Assembly (NCBI GenBank): GCA_963794655.1
Contig: CAWCEV010000006.1
Location: forward strand, 558,001 to 622,000
From: Roseiarcus sp963794655
GTDB taxonomy: Bacteria; Pseudomonadota; Alphaproteobacteria; Rhizobiales; Beijerinckiaceae
Length of the DNA stretch: 64,000 nt
Direction of reading: 5' to 3'
Part shown: piece after piece, positions 16,972-25,560 of the stretch
Numbering within the stretch: position 1 is the stretch's first letter
Layout: each line of letters opens with the position of its first letter
The notes under the pieces: model-generated
The model's input: only the letters and a program-made list of their open reading frames with translations
The model's database searches: none
What the model was told of the DNA's origin: nothing
Translations under genes and position numbers: made by a program

Positions 16972-17943
16972 CTACTGCAGGCGCGGGCGCTTCATGAGGC
17001 TCGAGCGGTCGGCGGACTGGATGCGCAAGCCGATCGCTCGGCCGTCCCGCACGATCTCGATCGGGATCTCGACGCCCGCGGGGCCGCGCTTCCAGATCTT
17101 GCGGTAGAAATCGCCGAGGCCCTCGATTTCGGAACCGCCGACGCTGGCGAGAATGTCGCCACGGCGCAGGCCAGCCGCTGCCGCCGGTCCGTTCTCGGCC
17201 ACGCTCGCGACGATGATCTCGTCGTCGTTTTCGGCGGAAAAGATCCCGAGCCAAGGACGCGCCGGCTTGTTGACCCGGCCATAGGTCAGAAGATCGTCGA
17301 GGATCGGCGGCAGAAGGTCGATCGGCACGATCATGTTGATGTCCCGCGGGCCGCTCTTCGCGGTCAGCTGCTCGACATGCAGCGAACCGATGCCGACCAG
17401 CCGGCCGTTCTGGTCGATCGCGCCCGCGCCGCCCCAGAACGGGTGGGCGGGGGAGGTGAAGATCGCCTCGTCGAGAAAATATTCCCAGTAGCCCGCGAAC
17501 TCCTGCTTGCCGACGACCATCGCGCGGACGGGCTTGGTTCCGGCGCCCGCCGCCACCGTGACCGAATCGCCGAGCTTCGTCTCGCTCGAGCGCCCGAGCT
17601 CGAGCGCCGGACAATTGAGCGGACCCAGCGCCTGCACGAGGCCGAAGCCGGTCTCGCCGTCGACGGCGAGCGCATGACCGGGCGTGACCCGGCCGTCGGC
17701 GTCGGCGAGCCAGACGGTTTCGGCCTCCATGATCAGATAGCCGATCGTCAGAACGAGGCCGCTCTCGCGGATGACGACGCCGCTGCCCGAGCGCTGCTCG
17801 CCCAGCGTCTCGGCGGTGAAGGCGTCCTCGGGAATCTGGGACTGAACCGTGACGATCGACTTGAGCGCGCGGTCGAGACTGACGCCGGCGCCCCTCGTCT
17901 GAGGGCCGGCTTGCGGTTCGCCGCGTCGCGGCTTCTCGGTCAT
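16972..17943 (-). CDS. HtrA-like trypsin/PDZ protein with catalytic triad lost
   Basis: 323 residues: a trypsin-like fold (about 20-215) followed by one PDZ domain (about 230-315; PWLGIFS, GLRRGDILASVGG). The fold is DegP/HtrA-like (QRSGSGVVI, NGRLVGIGSLH), but the triad is absent. The LTNAHVV position reads LTIGYLI (His to Tyr), the D-x-x-TD position reads DGETGFG, and the GNSGG position reads WGGAGAI. The product is therefore probably a non-proteolytic PDZ sensor or scaffold. There is no signal peptide from the ATG at 17943, which has AAAGGACGAGG upstream; a start at 18024 looks less likely. Confidence 0.88.
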   Translation of the reverse strand: MTEKPRRGEPQAGPQTRGAGVSLDRALKSIVTVQSQIPEDAFTAETLGEQRSGSGVVIRESGLVLTIGYLIMEAETVWLADADGRVTPGHALAVDGETGFGLVQALGPLNCPALELGRSSETKLGDSVTVAAGAGTKPVRAMVVGKQEFAGYWEYFLDEAIFTSPAHPFWGGAGAIDQNGRLVGIGSLHVEQLTAKSGPRDINMIVPIDLLPPILDDLLTYGRVNKPARPWLGIFSAENDDEIIVASVAENGPAAAAGLRRGDILASVGGSEIEGLGDFYRKIWKRGPAGVEIPIEIVRDGRAIGLRIQSADRSSLMKRPRLQ

Positions 17944-18068
17944 CGGTCCTCGTCCTTTCGGCTCAAAAATGCGGGGCGCCAGGAGCCGGCGTCCGCCATT
18001 CGACGCCCGATCGCTAACGCTCAATTATGGCGGGTAAATGTGCGTGTCCCGGCGCGAGGCGCCAAAAA

Positions 18069-18959
18069 TCACCGCCGTCCCCCGGGCTGGCTGCGCTCCT
18101 CGAGCACCGACATCAGATACTGCCCATAGGCGCTCTTGCCGAAGCGGGCGATGATCCGCTTGAACTGGGCGACGTCGATGAGGCCGAGATCGAGCGCGAT
18201 TTCCTCGGGGCAGCTGATCTTGGCGCCCTGGCGCTGCTCGATCGTCCTCACGAAGCTCGCGGCGTCGATCAGCGAGTCGGGCGTTCCGGTGTCGAGCCAG
18301 GCGAAGCCCCGACCCATGCGCTCGACGCTGAGCGAGCCGGCCTCGAGATAGACGCGGTTGACGTCGGTGATCTCATACTCGCCGCGCGGCGAGGGCTTCA
18401 GCGCCTTGGCGATCTCGACCACCTTCGAATCGTAGAAGTAGAGCCCGGTCACCGCCCAATGCGATTTCGGGGCAGCGGGCTTCTCCTCGATCGACAGCGC
18501 CCGGAAGGCCGAATCGAATTCGACCACGCCATAACGCTCCGGATCGGGCACATGATAGGCGAACACGGTCGCACCACGCTCGCGCGCCGCCGCGCGCCGA
18601 AGCTGCTCGCCGAGGCCCGCGCCGTAAAAGATGTTGTCGCCGAGCACCAGCATCGCCGGGCCGCCGGCGATGAACTCCTCGCCGATGACGAACGCCTGCG
18701 CGAGCCCGTTGGGCTCGGGCTGCGGCGCGTACTCGATTTTGATGCCCCAGTCCGCGCCGTCGCCGAGCAGGCGGCGGAACATCGGCAGGTCGTGCGGCGT
18801 CGAGATGATGAGGACGTCGCGGATCCCGGCCAGCATCACGACAGACAGCGGATAATAGATCATCGGCTTGTCGTAGACAGGGACGAGCTGCTTCGAGACC
18901 GCGAGCGTGATCGGATGGAGCCTTGTGCCGGCGCCGCCGGCGAGAATGATGCCTTTCAA
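18069..18959 (-). CDS. rmlA: Glucose-1-phosphate thymidylyltransferase RmlA
   Basis: First step of dTDP-L-rhamnose synthesis, joining glucose-1-phosphate and dTTP. MKGIILAGGAGTRLHPIT is the nucleotide-binding signature, with KQLVPVYDKPMIYYPLS, LGDNIFYG and GFAWLDTGTPDSL following. 296 residues, normal. It is the last gene of an rmlC-D-B-A cluster. A 138-bp spacer carrying a pair of REP palindromes separates it from rmlB. Confidence 0.97.
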   Translation of the reverse strand: MKGIILAGGAGTRLHPITLAVSKQLVPVYDKPMIYYPLSVVMLAGIRDVLIISTPHDLPMFRRLLGDGADWGIKIEYAPQPEPNGLAQAFVIGEEFIAGGPAMLVLGDNIFYGAGLGEQLRRAAARERGATVFAYHVPDPERYGVVEFDSAFRALSIEEKPAAPKSHWAVTGLYFYDSKVVEIAKALKPSPRGEYEITDVNRVYLEAGSLSVERMGRGFAWLDTGTPDSLIDAASFVRTIEQRQGAKISCPEEIALDLGLIDVAQFKRIIARFGKSAYGQYLMSVLEERSQPGGRR

Positions 18960-18984
18960 AAGCGCCGTCTCCGATCAAACCCAA

Positions 18985-19063
18985 CCTGTCATTCCCGCGA
19001 ATGCGGGAATCCAGTGTCGCCGCAATCGCAAGTCTGGATACCCGCGTTCGCGGGTATGACAGG
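18985..19063. repeat. REP pair (BIME-like) between rmlB and rmlA
   Basis: Two palindromes, 18991-19010 (ATTCCCGCGA/ATGCGGGAAT) and 19039-19056 (TACCCGCG/CGCGGGTA), in mirrored order, with outer arms CCTGTCAT (18985) and ATGACAGG (19063). In the rml transcript the whole unit can fold back. Such intergenic pairs can affect mRNA stability or polarity. Confidence 0.8.
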
Positions 19064-19097
19064 CCGGCCGCTTGCAGCCGCGTGAAGCGACCTTCAC

Positions 19098-20162
19098 TTA
19101 CGTCCCCGCCTCGGCGATGACGCCGAGGCGCTCGCCGGCGTAGACCTTCTCGCGCAGCGGACGCCACCACCATTCGTTGTCGAGATACCAGCGCACCGTC
19201 TTCTCGATGCCGGTCTCGAATGTTTCGAGCGCCCGCCAGCCAAGTTCGCGCTCAAGCTTGGTGGCGTCGATGGCGTAGCGCTGATCGTGTCCCGGCCGGT
19301 CGGCGACGAAGGAGATCAGCGTTTCGTGCGAGTGGGCGAGCGGCCGAAGGCGATCGAGGATGGCGCAGATCCGCATCACGACATCGATGTTGCGGCGCTC
19401 ATTGCGGCCGCCGACATTGTATTTCTCGCCGATCCGGCCGCGCGCCACGATCAGGTCGAGCGCGCGCGCGTGATCCTCGACATAGAGCCAGTCGCGTATA
19501 TTCGCGCCCGCGCCATAGACCGGCAGCGGCTTGCCGTGGATGGCGTTGAGGATGATGAGCGGAATGAGCTTCTCGGGGAAGTGATAGGGGCCGTAATTGT
19601 TCGAGCAGTTCGAGATCACCGCCGGGAAGCCGTAGGTGCGCGCCCAGGCCGAGACGAGGTGATCGGCCGCCGCCTTCGAGGCCGAATAGGGCGAACTCGG
19701 GTCGTAGGCCGTCTCCTCGACGAAGGCGCCCTCGTCGCCAAGCGAGCCGTAGACCTCGTCGGTCGAGACATGCAGGAAGCGGAAGCCCGCCCGCCGGGCC
19801 TCGGTGAGCCCGCGCCAATAGGCGCGCGCCGCCTCGAGCAGGGAGAAGGTGCCGACGATATTGGTCTGGATGAAGGCGTCGCCGGCGGTGATCGAGCGGT
19901 CGACGTGGCTTTCGGCTGCGAGATGGATCACATGGTCGGGAGCGAAGCTTTCGAACGCCTCCGCCACCGCCCGCCGGTCGCAAATGTCGATCCTAGCGAA
20001 GCGGTAATTCGGCGCGTTGTCGATCGCCTTGAGCGACTGCAGGTTTCCCGCATAGGTCAGCGCGTCGATGTTGAGGACCGCGGCGCCCTCGCCGACCAGG
20101 CGCCGGCACACCGCCGAGCCGATGAACCCCGCGCCCCCGGTCACAAGCACTTTGCGCTGCAT
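19098..20162 (-). CDS. rmlB: dTDP-glucose 4,6-dehydratase RmlB
   Basis: Extended SDR enzyme for step two of dTDP-rhamnose synthesis. It has the NAD-binding VTGGAGFIGSAVCR, HLAAESHVDRSI, STDEVYGSLGD (catalytic Thr-Asp-Glu), the catalytic pair YSASKAAAD, and NCSNNYGPYHFPEKLIPL. 354 residues. It starts MQRKVLVTGG and lies between rmlD (about 100 bp upstream) and rmlA. Confidence 0.97.
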   Translation of the reverse strand: MQRKVLVTGGAGFIGSAVCRRLVGEGAAVLNIDALTYAGNLQSLKAIDNAPNYRFARIDICDRRAVAEAFESFAPDHVIHLAAESHVDRSITAGDAFIQTNIVGTFSLLEAARAYWRGLTEARRAGFRFLHVSTDEVYGSLGDEGAFVEETAYDPSSPYSASKAAADHLVSAWARTYGFPAVISNCSNNYGPYHFPEKLIPLIILNAIHGKPLPVYGAGANIRDWLYVEDHARALDLIVARGRIGEKYNVGGRNERRNIDVVMRICAILDRLRPLAHSHETLISFVADRPGHDQRYAIDATKLERELGWRALETFETGIEKTVRWYLDNEWWWRPLREKVYAGERLGVIAEAGT

Positions 20163-20263
20163 CAGGACCCCTTGAACTCACGATCGAGGCTGCCCTCGAG
20201 CCAGCCGTTACGCCGCGCCTTGCCCGTTCCTGCCCTGAATGACCCTTGAGCCCGTCCCGGCGA

Positions 20264-21139
20264 TCACGCCATGAGGCGCCCGCAACAGGCCGCGACCGAC
20301 CGGCGCCAGTCCGGCAGCCTGAGGCCGTATACGCGAGCTAGCTTTTCATTGTCGAGGCGGGAGTTGGCCGGCCGGCGGGCGGGCGTCGGGTAGTCGGCGG
20401 TCGCGATGCGCTTGACCCGGGTCGCGCGCCGCCCGCGAGCCTCGGCCTCGCGGAACACCGCTTCGGCGAAATCGGCCCAGGTCGCCTCGCCCGATCCGGT
20501 CATGTGGAAAGCGCCGCGAAGCTCAGGCGACGCATCGTCCTTGACCCGGGCCGCGATCGCGACGAGCGCTTCGGCGATGTCGATGGCCGAGGTCGGATTG
20601 CCGCGCTGGTCGGCGACCACGCCGACCTCGTCGCGGGTCTCGTTGAGCCTAAGCATGGTGCGGACGAAATTGGCGCCGAACGGGCTATAGACCCAGGCGG
20701 TGCGCAGGATGACGCTGTTCCCCCACGCCGCCGCGACCGCCTTCTCGCCCGCGAGCTTGGAGCGGCCGTAGGCGCCGGTCGGGCCGGTCGGGTCGTCCTC
20801 GCGATAAGGCCGGCCGAGCGCGCCGTCGAAGACATAGTCGGTCGAGAGATGGAGGAGGGGAACGCCGAGCCGCCGGGCGGCTTCGGCGACATGGCCGGCC
20901 CCATCCGCATTGACCCGGAAGGCCTCGGCCTCCTCGGCCTCCGCCTTGTCGACCGCGGTATAGGCCGCGGCGCTGACGATCACGTCGGGGCGCGCCGCCT
21001 CGAGCCCGGCGAGGACGGCCGCGCGGTCGCCAAGGTCGAACGCCGGCCGTCCCAGCGCGACGACCTCGAGCTTCGGTCCCGCCCGCTCGAGCAGGGAGGT
21101 CGCGACCTGACCTTTGAAGCCGGTGACCGCGATCCTCAT
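20264..21139 (-). CDS. rmlD: dTDP-4-dehydrorhamnose reductase RmlD
   Basis: Final reductase of dTDP-L-rhamnose synthesis. It starts MRIAVTGFKGQVATSL (a Rossmann glycine motif with GxxGQ), then LHLSTDYVFDG, YGRSKLAGEKAV (Tyr-Lys pair), LRTAWVYSPFGANFVRTML and RPANSRLDNEKL. About 291 residues. The ATG at 21139 overlaps the rmlC stop (ATGA at 21136-21139); the frame is open to 21175. Confidence 0.96.
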   Translation of the reverse strand: MRIAVTGFKGQVATSLLERAGPKLEVVALGRPAFDLGDRAAVLAGLEAARPDVIVSAAAYTAVDKAEAEEAEAFRVNADGAGHVAEAARRLGVPLLHLSTDYVFDGALGRPYREDDPTGPTGAYGRSKLAGEKAVAAAWGNSVILRTAWVYSPFGANFVRTMLRLNETRDEVGVVADQRGNPTSAIDIAEALVAIAARVKDDASPELRGAFHMTGSGEATWADFAEAVFREAEARGRRATRVKRIATADYPTPARRPANSRLDNEKLARVYGLRLPDWRRSVAACCGRLMA

Positions 21140-21693
21140 TCGAACAGGTCCGGCGCGTCCTTGAGGCGCGGCCACTTGCGGTCCTTGTCCGACAGGACCG
21201 GGCCTCCGGGCGGCGAGGGCCAGGCGATTCCGATCGCAGGGTCATCCCAGGCGATTCCGCGGTCGTTGGCGGCGGAATAGGGCGCGGTCGTCTTGTAGAG
21301 AACTTCGACATCCGGCTCGAGGGTGATGAAGGCGTGGGCGAATCCGACCGGGATCAGAATCTGGCGCCAGTTCTCGGCCGAGAGCTCGACCGCGACATGC
21401 TTGCCGAAGGTCGGCGAGGAGCGGCGGATGTCGACCGCCACATCGAGAATGGCGCCCCGCGCGCAGCGCACGAGCTTGTCCTGCGCGAATGGCGGGGTCT
21501 GGAAATGCAGGCCGCGCAGGACGCCCTTCGCGGCGGAATAGGAATGGTTGTCCTGGACGAAGGTCATGGGCGGCAGGCCCGCCTTCTCCCAGGCGGCGAG
21601 ACTATAGACCTCGGAGAAAAACCCCCGCGCGTCGCCGTGCTTCTTCGGCGTCACGATCTTGACCGCCGGAATGGCCGTCTCTTCCACCAGCAT
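21136..21693 (-). CDS. rmlC: dTDP-4-dehydrorhamnose 3,5-epimerase RmlC
   Basis: Cupin-fold epimerase of dTDP-rhamnose synthesis, 185 residues. Diagnostic segments are KKHGDARGFFSEVYS, FVQDNHSYSAAKGVLRGLHF (catalytic His in RGLHF), VDIRRSSPTFG, PVGFAHAFITL and EVLYKTTAPY. The ATG at 21693 gives MLVEETAIPAVKIV; the frame opens at 21768, but that leader is not family-like. First gene of the rml operon, which would supply rhamnose for surface polysaccharide. A candidate attenuator lies about 230 bp upstream. Confidence 0.96.
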   Translation of the reverse strand: MLVEETAIPAVKIVTPKKHGDARGFFSEVYSLAAWEKAGLPPMTFVQDNHSYSAAKGVLRGLHFQTPPFAQDKLVRCARGAILDVAVDIRRSSPTFGKHVAVELSAENWRQILIPVGFAHAFITLEPDVEVLYKTTAPYSAANDRGIAWDDPAIGIAWPSPPGGPVLSDKDRKWPRLKDAPDLFE

Positions 21694-21893
21694 GCGCGGA
21701 CCCCCGTCCTGAACGCCCGACCGACACGGGCGCCGCCCTCCTTGCCAGAAGAGCCGCTTCGCGACCACCCCGAATGCAATTTACGTGCTCGATCGCAAAT
21801 GCCCTCCGCGCCCCGCTTGAGCTTGGCGCGCGAAGAACGATGCGCTGAGCACGAAATAACGCTGCACGAAGAATATTCAAAATCGCGGAGCGT

Positions 21894-22004
21894 TTAAGAC
21901 AACCTGCGGCCAGTTTCTGCGCAACAAAAAAGCCCCGCGCAGAGGGAGGTCTGACGCGAGGCTGACAAGCGCCGTGGGGAGGCACAAGCGCAAGTCTGAT
22001 TCAT
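21894..22004 (-). CDS. Possible Cys-containing leader peptide upstream of rmlC
   Basis: A 36-codon frame starting MNQTCACASPRRLSASR with a good ribosome site (GGAGAG, 4-6 bp spacing). It has five Cys codons, the last two directly after the terminator T-run. A rho-independent terminator (21926-21962) lies inside it. This arrangement resembles an attenuator leader. It may also be chance; no homologue is recognised. Confidence 0.3.
   Translation of the reverse strand: MNQTCACASPRRLSASRQTSLCAGLFCCAETGRRLS
21926..21962 (-). terminator. Rho-independent terminator, minus strand
   Basis: Minus-strand stem GCCTCGCG / CGCGGGGC (one G-U pair), 15-nt loop, then six T. It lies about 230 bp before rmlC and about 190 bp after the cupin gene, so it either ends the cupin transcript or attenuates the rml operon. 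The rest of the 462-bp gap (21694-22155) holds a degraded REP copy and no clear gene. Confidence 0.6.
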
Positions 22005-22090
22005 GAACTCTCCGACGCTTTGCTTGTTCCGGATCAACGCCCCCCACTCGGAGCCTCGGCGCTTGGCCCCGCAATCCAGCGCCGCGCCTC

Positions 22091-22116
22091 TGTCATTCCC
22101 GCGCGAAGCTGGGAAT
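22091..22116. repeat. Degraded REP-like sequence
   Basis: TGTCATTCCCGCGCGAAGCTGGGAAT keeps the flank and left arm of the REP palindrome seen at 18991 but has a mutated right arm. Confidence 0.6.
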
Positions 22117-22155
22117 AGAGTCACGCGAGCCTCGCCCGCCGGCTCGCTCTCTCCA

Positions 22156-22545
22156 TCACTTGACCGGGACCAGCACCGGAGCGCCCTTGTCCTTGATCAT
22201 AACGACGAGGAATTTCGCCGGCTTGGTGTTGCTGGCGTTCCGGCCGACGACATGGATGTCGTCGGGGCCTTCATAGAAGGTCTGTCCCGGCGTCAGCGTC
22301 ACCTCTTGTCCACCCTTCACCTGCATCACGATCGAGCCTTCGAGGACGTAGACAAACGCCTGGGCGTTGTGGCGGTGGATCGGGTCCGACGAACCGGGCG
22401 GATAGTCCACGGTGATCATCAGCACTTCCTTGCCGGGATTGTCCGCCAGCGCCTTTGACATCAGCGAAGTGACCTTGGCCTCCTGAGCCGCGGCCGGCGC
22501 GCTCATGAGGCAAAGCAGAGCCAGCGCCACGAGTTTGGTCGTCAT
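22156..22545 (-). CDS. Exported cupin-domain protein
   Basis: 129 residues: signal peptide (MTTKLVALALLCLMSAPAAAQ) then a single small cupin barrel. Metal-site motif 1 reads DPIHRHNAQAFVYVLEG and motif 2 PGQTFYEGPDDIHVV; both His positions and the Glu are present. The ATG at 22545 has AAAGGAGG upstream, and a longer frame to 22617 is ignored. It follows the NAD(P)-binding protein gene by about 70 bp on the same strand, so they probably form an operon. Function unknown; similar pairs are common in proteobacteria. Confidence 0.82.
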   Translation of the reverse strand: MTTKLVALALLCLMSAPAAAQEAKVTSLMSKALADNPGKEVLMITVDYPPGSSDPIHRHNAQAFVYVLEGSIVMQVKGGQEVTLTPGQTFYEGPDDIHVVGRNASNTKPAKFLVVMIKDKGAPVLVPVK

Positions 22546-22617
22546 CGTCGCCTCCTTTGGTTGTGCGATACGCCCGGCTGCATTGCTCCGACGCGGGGCG
22601 GGCCGGCAAGATCCCAA

Positions 22618-23370
22618 TCAGGCCGGCGCCCGGGAGCGGCTGAGCCATTCGTCGAGGCCGATGCGGCCGAGCCGCGCCTCGCCCAGCGGCACGAGCGAGC
22701 GCTCCTCGACCTCGCCGCCCCAGTAGCGAGCGCCGGGATCCCGCACGACCGCGCGCGGGTCGCCCACCGCCTTGAGGTAGCGAGCGACGATTTCATCGAA
22801 TGGGGCGCGTTCCGGCCCGGCGATCTCGATCACGCCGTTTCGGGGCGGCCTCAGCGCCGTCTCGGCGACGATCGCCGCGACATCGTCCGAGGCTATCGGC
22901 TGGAACTGGACGGGGGGAAGCCTGACGACGTTCGCTTCCGCGCTCGAGTCGGCGATGCCTTTGAGAAATTCCATGAACTGGGTCGCGCGGATGATGGTGT
23001 AGGGGATTCCTGAGGCGACGATCAGCTTCTCCTCGGCGAGCTTGGCGCGGAAATAGCCGTTCTCGGTCCGATCGACTGCGACTATGGAAAGGACCACGTG
23101 ATGCTGGACCCCCGCCGACGCCTCGGCGGGCAGCAGATGACCCTCGGAAGCCTCGAAGAACTCCATCACCGCCCCATCTTCGAACGAGGGCGAGTTGGCG
23201 AGGTCGACCACCACCTGCGCGCCGGCCAGCGCCTCTTTGAGCCCCTCGCCGGTGACGGTGTTGACGCCGCTCTGAGGCGACGCGGCGACAACCTCGTGGC
23301 CGCCCTGGCGCAAGATTGCGACTGTCTTCGAGCCGATAAGCCCAGTGCCGCCGATGACGACGATTTTCAT
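22618..23370 (-). CDS. NAD(P)-binding protein, NmrA/atypical SDR family
   Basis: 250 residues. The N-terminal Rossmann signature is IVVIGGTGLIGSKT. It has the atypical-SDR features LSIVAVDR, YFRAKLAEEKLI and YTIIRATQFMEFL instead of a classic YxxxK. This fits the NAD(P)H-binding NmrA-like group, which includes nucleotide-sensing regulators and quinone reductases. Substrate unknown. It is the first gene of a probable two-gene operon with the exported cupin; 233 bp without genes separate it from the TIR-trypsin gene. Confidence 0.87.
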   Translation of the reverse strand: MKIVVIGGTGLIGSKTVAILRQGGHEVVAASPQSGVNTVTGEGLKEALAGAQVVVDLANSPSFEDGAVMEFFEASEGHLLPAEASAGVQHHVVLSIVAVDRTENGYFRAKLAEEKLIVASGIPYTIIRATQFMEFLKGIADSSAEANVVRLPPVQFQPIASDDVAAIVAETALRPPRNGVIEIAGPERAPFDEIVARYLKAVGDPRAVVRDPGARYWGGEVEERSLVPLGEARLGRIGLDEWLSRSRAPA

Positions 23371-23603
23371 GGGTTCCCTCCCTTATCGACGACCGGCGCC
23401 CCCGGATAGGTTCGAGCCCGGATGAAAATATATCTCGGGCCTCGGCGTCGTTTGCAAAACCGAGCACGCCGCTCACGTCGTTGAGTGTCCTATGCGGGAG
23501 TCGCAAATTTGTTCCGCCGAGCGGAAATAACTTATTTCCACTTGGCCCCGAATCGCCAGCTCGCGCGCGGTTCGGCGTCCGGACGGAGCGATGCTGCAGT
23601 CGC

Positions 23604-24929
23604 CTATCGCCCTGTCGGCTCCGAAAACACGTCTGGAGCAACCTGCTTTATCCAGTCGGCGTATGAAGATATTCGCGTGTAGATGCCGTAGGCCGTCTCC
23701 GGCGTGCTGCAATCCGCGGCGCTGACGATGCCAACCTGATATTTCAGACCCGCGCCGTTTAAGACCACGAGCGGTCCTCCCGCAGAGCCGGTGCGGGGGC
23801 ATGCCCCTGCGCGACCGTGTTCAGAGCCCGCGCAAATGATCTCTCTCGCCGCGTCCCCTTGCAGTCCAGTCCTCTCAGCGCATGTTGCATTGTCCGAAAT
23901 TACGACCGAACTCTGAAGGAGCGTCCCGGGCGCGGATCGAAAATCGATCGCTCCAACGAGCGCGAGCGTTCCAGCGTTTGGGTCAGTCGATCGCTGGGCA
24001 GAAATCCTGGCGAAGGGCGGCGGCAACTCCATCCCGAGCTCAAGAATCGCAATATCATTCCGGGGCGGCCGCTGCGCATATGCTGGTGTGTACGCCGGAT
24101 CTATGGCGATTTCGGAAACCGGTATTCGCCTGCCAATCTTGAGATATTCGCCATCGTTGGCGACAGTTACGACTCGATAGTCGGCCGGCGTTCCTTGATC
24201 GACGCAATTGGCGGCCGACAAAACAACTCTTGGAGCGACAACCACGCCATTGCAATTGAACCGGTCCCCCACGAAGATGGAAACCAACCAGGGCCAGTCC
24301 GCTACCGACCCGCTGGCGCCGCCGAGCACTGTCGGCACGATCGGGCCGGCGAAATAGCGCTGCGCCCAAGGGTAGGCGATCCAGCCGACCAGAAATACGA
24401 CCGCCGCCGCCGCGGCTCCACCTATAGCCCGTGGGCGCCGCCAGCCGGCCGCCCTCTCGCCGCGGGCTTCGCGCACTTTCAGCGCCAGCGTCTCGACGTC
24501 TTGGCCAAATTGGGCGTTACGCACCTCGACGGCGTTGCGTTGGGCAAGCGGTCCTATCGAGGCAGGCAACTGCTCTGCGCTCGGCATGCGGGCGTCATCG
24601 ACCAAAACCGGGATGACGGAAACCTTGTGCGTGTCCCGGGCGAGCGCCGTGGCGATTTCAGTCGTCACGATATCGCCCGGCTCGTCGAGCCGGCGCGCGC
24701 CGCTCTCGTCTGTCGCTTTCAGCCAATTGGGGCCGATGACAACCAGAAATACGTTGCAGGCGGCGACTTGGCTGTTCAAATCCGCGACGAAGTCGACCCC
24801 GGCCGGGATGCTGTCGACATCCATGAAGACATTGCGCTGGCCGAACGTCTGCGCCAGCCGGTCGCGCAGACGACCGGCGTTGCCGAACGAGTCGGAGCGG
24901 CGGTAATTGATGAAAATCTTGTCGGCCAA
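23604..24929 (-). CDS. TIR domain - membrane span - degenerate trypsin-like (S1) fusion
   Basis: 441 residues in three parts. A TIR domain (1-155) starts KIFINYRRSDS and has FMDVDSIPAGVDF and FLVVIGPNWL. A single hydrophobic span lies at about 169-188. An S1 serine-protease domain (about 198-435) begins VLGGASGSVADWPWLVSI. Ser382 (GSAGGPL) and Asp292 (RNDIAIL) of the triad are present, but the His position reads SAANC (Asn241) and the Asp before the Ser is Gly381. The TIR is predicted cytosolic and the protease-like domain external. There is no operon partner. Bacterial TIR proteins often act in phage defence or NAD metabolism; a role here is only inferred. Confidence 0.87.
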   Translation of the reverse strand: MADKIFINYRRSDSFGNAGRLRDRLAQTFGQRNVFMDVDSIPAGVDFVADLNSQVAACNVFLVVIGPNWLKATDESGARRLDEPGDIVTTEIATALARDTHKVSVIPVLVDDARMPSAEQLPASIGPLAQRNAVEVRNAQFGQDVETLALKVREARGERAAGWRRPRAIGGAAAAAVVFLVGWIAYPWAQRYFAGPIVPTVLGGASGSVADWPWLVSIFVGDRFNCNGVVVAPRVVLSAANCVDQGTPADYRVVTVANDGEYLKIGRRIPVSEIAIDPAYTPAYAQRPPRNDIAILELGMELPPPFARISAQRSTDPNAGTLALVGAIDFRSAPGTLLQSSVVISDNATCAERTGLQGDAAREIICAGSEHGRAGACPRTGSAGGPLVVLNGAGLKYQVGIVSAADCSTPETAYGIYTRISSYADWIKQVAPDVFSEPTGR

Positions 24930-25284
24930 CGCCCCGCGGGTCTCCCGAGAAGATCATAGTCAATTTATCGCGCCGCCAAGCGCCTTGCTAGAACCTGTTT
25001 CATCCGGGCAACGCTCGCCGCCGACTGGCGCTCCAACAAGACAGTATTCCGAAAAACAGATATTTTCTTGCCAAATCGGGCAGAGTTATGCTAATTTTCA
25101 TAAACTGAGTTTGCCGTCGCCGAGATGGCGGATTGGTTTCCGCGCCGCGGGCTCCACGCACCAAACAGGTCTTTTGAGGTCCTGGGGCGCAGGGGAAAAG
25201 GGTAGGGTGGGAGCGGTAAGGGCCGCTCAAATGGGCGGTAACCCATTGAGAGGCCTCGATCGGCGGACGGAATCGGGATTTGGA

Positions 25285-25378
25285 TTTTGTTGCGTCCGAT
25301 TTTGATTTTGTTGCGCCCGGCTTGGCTTTTGTTGCGCCAGGTTTGTTTTCGTTACGGGAGGATTTTGCTTTTGTTGCG
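25285..25378. repeat. Five imperfect tandem copies of a 21-bp T-rich unit
   Basis: TTTTGTTGCG recurs at 25285, 25306, 25327, about 25347 (degenerate) and 25369, with spacing close to 21 bp. If translated on the minus strand it would give 7-residue ATKAKPG-like repeats, but I see no credible gene around it. The surrounding 24930-25560 gap otherwise holds only the REP element at 25407. Confidence 0.85.
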
Positions 25379-25406
25379 CTGGAGCAAGGCACGTTCGGAC
25401 GGATTT

Positions 25407-25516
25407 CGTCATCGCGGGGAGCGAAGCGACGCGGCGATCCAGGAATCATAGGGCGCTCGACGTCCCCTGGATCGCCACGTCCCCCCGGTCTAAGCCCGGG
25501 GGTCCTCGCGATGACG
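25407..25516. repeat. 110-bp inverted REP/ERIC-like element
   Basis: Outer arms CGTCATCGCG / CGCGATGACG and inner arms GGCGATCCAGG / CCTGGATCGCC make a long imperfect hairpin. The family differs from the CCTGTCATTCCCGCG repeats elsewhere in the window. It lies 44 bp downstream of rdgB. Confidence 0.75.
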
Positions 25517-25560
25517 GCGCCGGCCCCGTCTAAAAGCGCCATGCTCAAGGTCCGTCCGGC

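Noticed and set aside
25000..25548. Lys-rich minus-strand frame with 7-residue repeats over the 21-bp array
   Set aside because: It runs through a REP element, has no good ribosome site and no recognisable domain.
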